Shown here: one piece after another, positions 5,371 through 5,578 of the stretch
Layout of the letters: every line of letters starts with the position of its first letter
How positions within the stretch are numbered: the stretch's first letter is position 1
Assembly: GCA_021797365.1 (NCBI GenBank)
Contig: JAJZZU010000196.1
Location: 1-5,578 of the forward strand
DNA from: Pseudomonadota bacterium
GTDB taxonomy: Bacteria > Pseudomonadota > Gammaproteobacteria > Acidiferrobacterales > Acidiferrobacteraceae
Reading direction: 5' to 3'
DNA length: 5,578 bases
The notes under the pieces: generated by a model
Databases searched by the model: none
What the model was told of the DNA's origin: nothing
The model's input: only the letters and a program-made list of their open reading frames with translations
Position numbers and translations under genes: made by a program

Positions 5371-5578
5371 CTAATACAAAACATGATAACCTGTTACCGA
5401 GTAACCACTTGTCTGCATTATGTCGATAAGAGGGCCGCCTTGCGATAAACCCCAACTGCTAGCAACCTGTGGTGCAATATACCAAGCACTCATAAGATAA
5501 TCATACCCACCAAATGTGCCGATGTTGTAAAAGTATGGCGTATTGTAGATGAGCGCAGGCAAGCTCGGCGGCCGCCGC
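5371..5578 (-). CDS. Unrecognised Tyr/Gly-rich protein, C-terminal part of a low-GC gene (5' end off window)
   Basis: The frame is open from the right edge of the window to a TAG at 5371-5373, giving the last 68 residues of a longer product. A TTG at 5562 could serve as a start, but it has no good Shine-Dalgarno and the frame continues upstream, so I treat the gene as truncated by the window. The visible part is rich in Tyr, Trp, Phe, Gly and Ser with almost no charge (for example NTPYFYNIGTFGGYDYLMSA and YSVTGYHVLY). This composition suits a secreted, surface or pilus-associated protein, but no known family is recognisable. Bases 5371-5550 are 42% GC and codons often end in A or T, unlike the GC-ending codons of the other genes here. 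That suggests recent acquisition. A terminator-like hairpin 30 bases after the stop supports its being a real transcribed gene. Confidence 0.5.
   Translation of the reverse strand, partial: RRPPSLPALIYNTPYFYNIGTFGGYDYLMSAWYIAPQVASSWGLSQGGPLIDIMQTSGYSVTGYHVLY
5566..5577. repeat. 12-bp perfect palindrome at the window edge
   Basis: CGGCGGCCGCCG reads the same on both strands and contains a NotI recognition sequence (5568-5575). It lies abruptly beside the AT-rich segment. It may be ordinary GC-rich coding sequence or a contig-edge feature; nothing more can be said from the window. Confidence 0.4.

Noticed and set aside
5340..5400. Integron attC-like site
   Set aside because: GTTAGGA-like and GTAAC motifs occur, but the required pair of R-site heptamers with the right ends and spacing is absent.
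5386..5410. GTTAC-CGA-GTAAC short inverted repeat
   Set aside because: It is only 5 bp, lies inside the coding frame of the right-edge gene and is expected by chance.

Overview
The window carries part of a conjugation-type (type IV secretion, T4SS) gene cluster from a high-GC proteobacterium. Two sampled 60-base lines of the phospholipase D gene are 63% and 73% GC. A Gram-negative host follows from the VirB9 and VirB10 outer-membrane-complex proteins. The species cannot be named from this sequence.

Positions 4099 down to 1 hold five minus-strand genes packed into one evident operon: virB8 (TrbF type), virB9 (TrbG/CagX type), virB10 (TrbI type), a VirB1-like lytic transglycosylase, and a membrane-anchored protein that runs off the left edge. 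Three of the four junctions are start/stop overlaps (TGATG or GTGATG, GTGA, ATGA); the fourth is a 3-base gap. VirB8, VirB9 and VirB10 would form the inner-membrane scaffold and the periplasm-spanning channel. The transglycosylase would open peptidoglycan for that channel. The last, incomplete protein looks like a small VirB9-C-terminal-like beta domain followed by the beginning of an OmpA-like peptidoglycan-binding domain, which would anchor the apparatus to the wall. No ATPase (VirB4, VirB11, VirD4), VirB6, pilin, relaxase or VirB7 lipoprotein gene is inside the window, so whether this is a full conjugation system cannot be told here.

Positions 4100-4230 form a short divergent intergenic region. 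From 4231 to 5100, on the plus strand, lies a two-repeat phospholipase D superfamily protein without a signal peptide. It keeps the His, Lys, Asn and Glu of each active-site half but lacks the usual Asp of the HKD motif in both halves.

Positions 5101-5370 hold no convincing gene. This stretch contains a GC-rich hairpin and, at 5289-5352, a nested inverted repeat whose inner stem plus U-run is a plausible minus-strand terminator. The right end (5371-5578) is the 3' part of a minus-strand gene with much lower GC (76 of 180 bases, 42%, at 5371-5550). Its product is rich in Tyr, Trp and Gly and I do not recognise it. It is probably acquired DNA. The most interesting items are the incomplete chimeric-looking protein at the left edge, the HKD variant of the phospholipase D protein, and the compositionally foreign gene with its terminator at the right edge.
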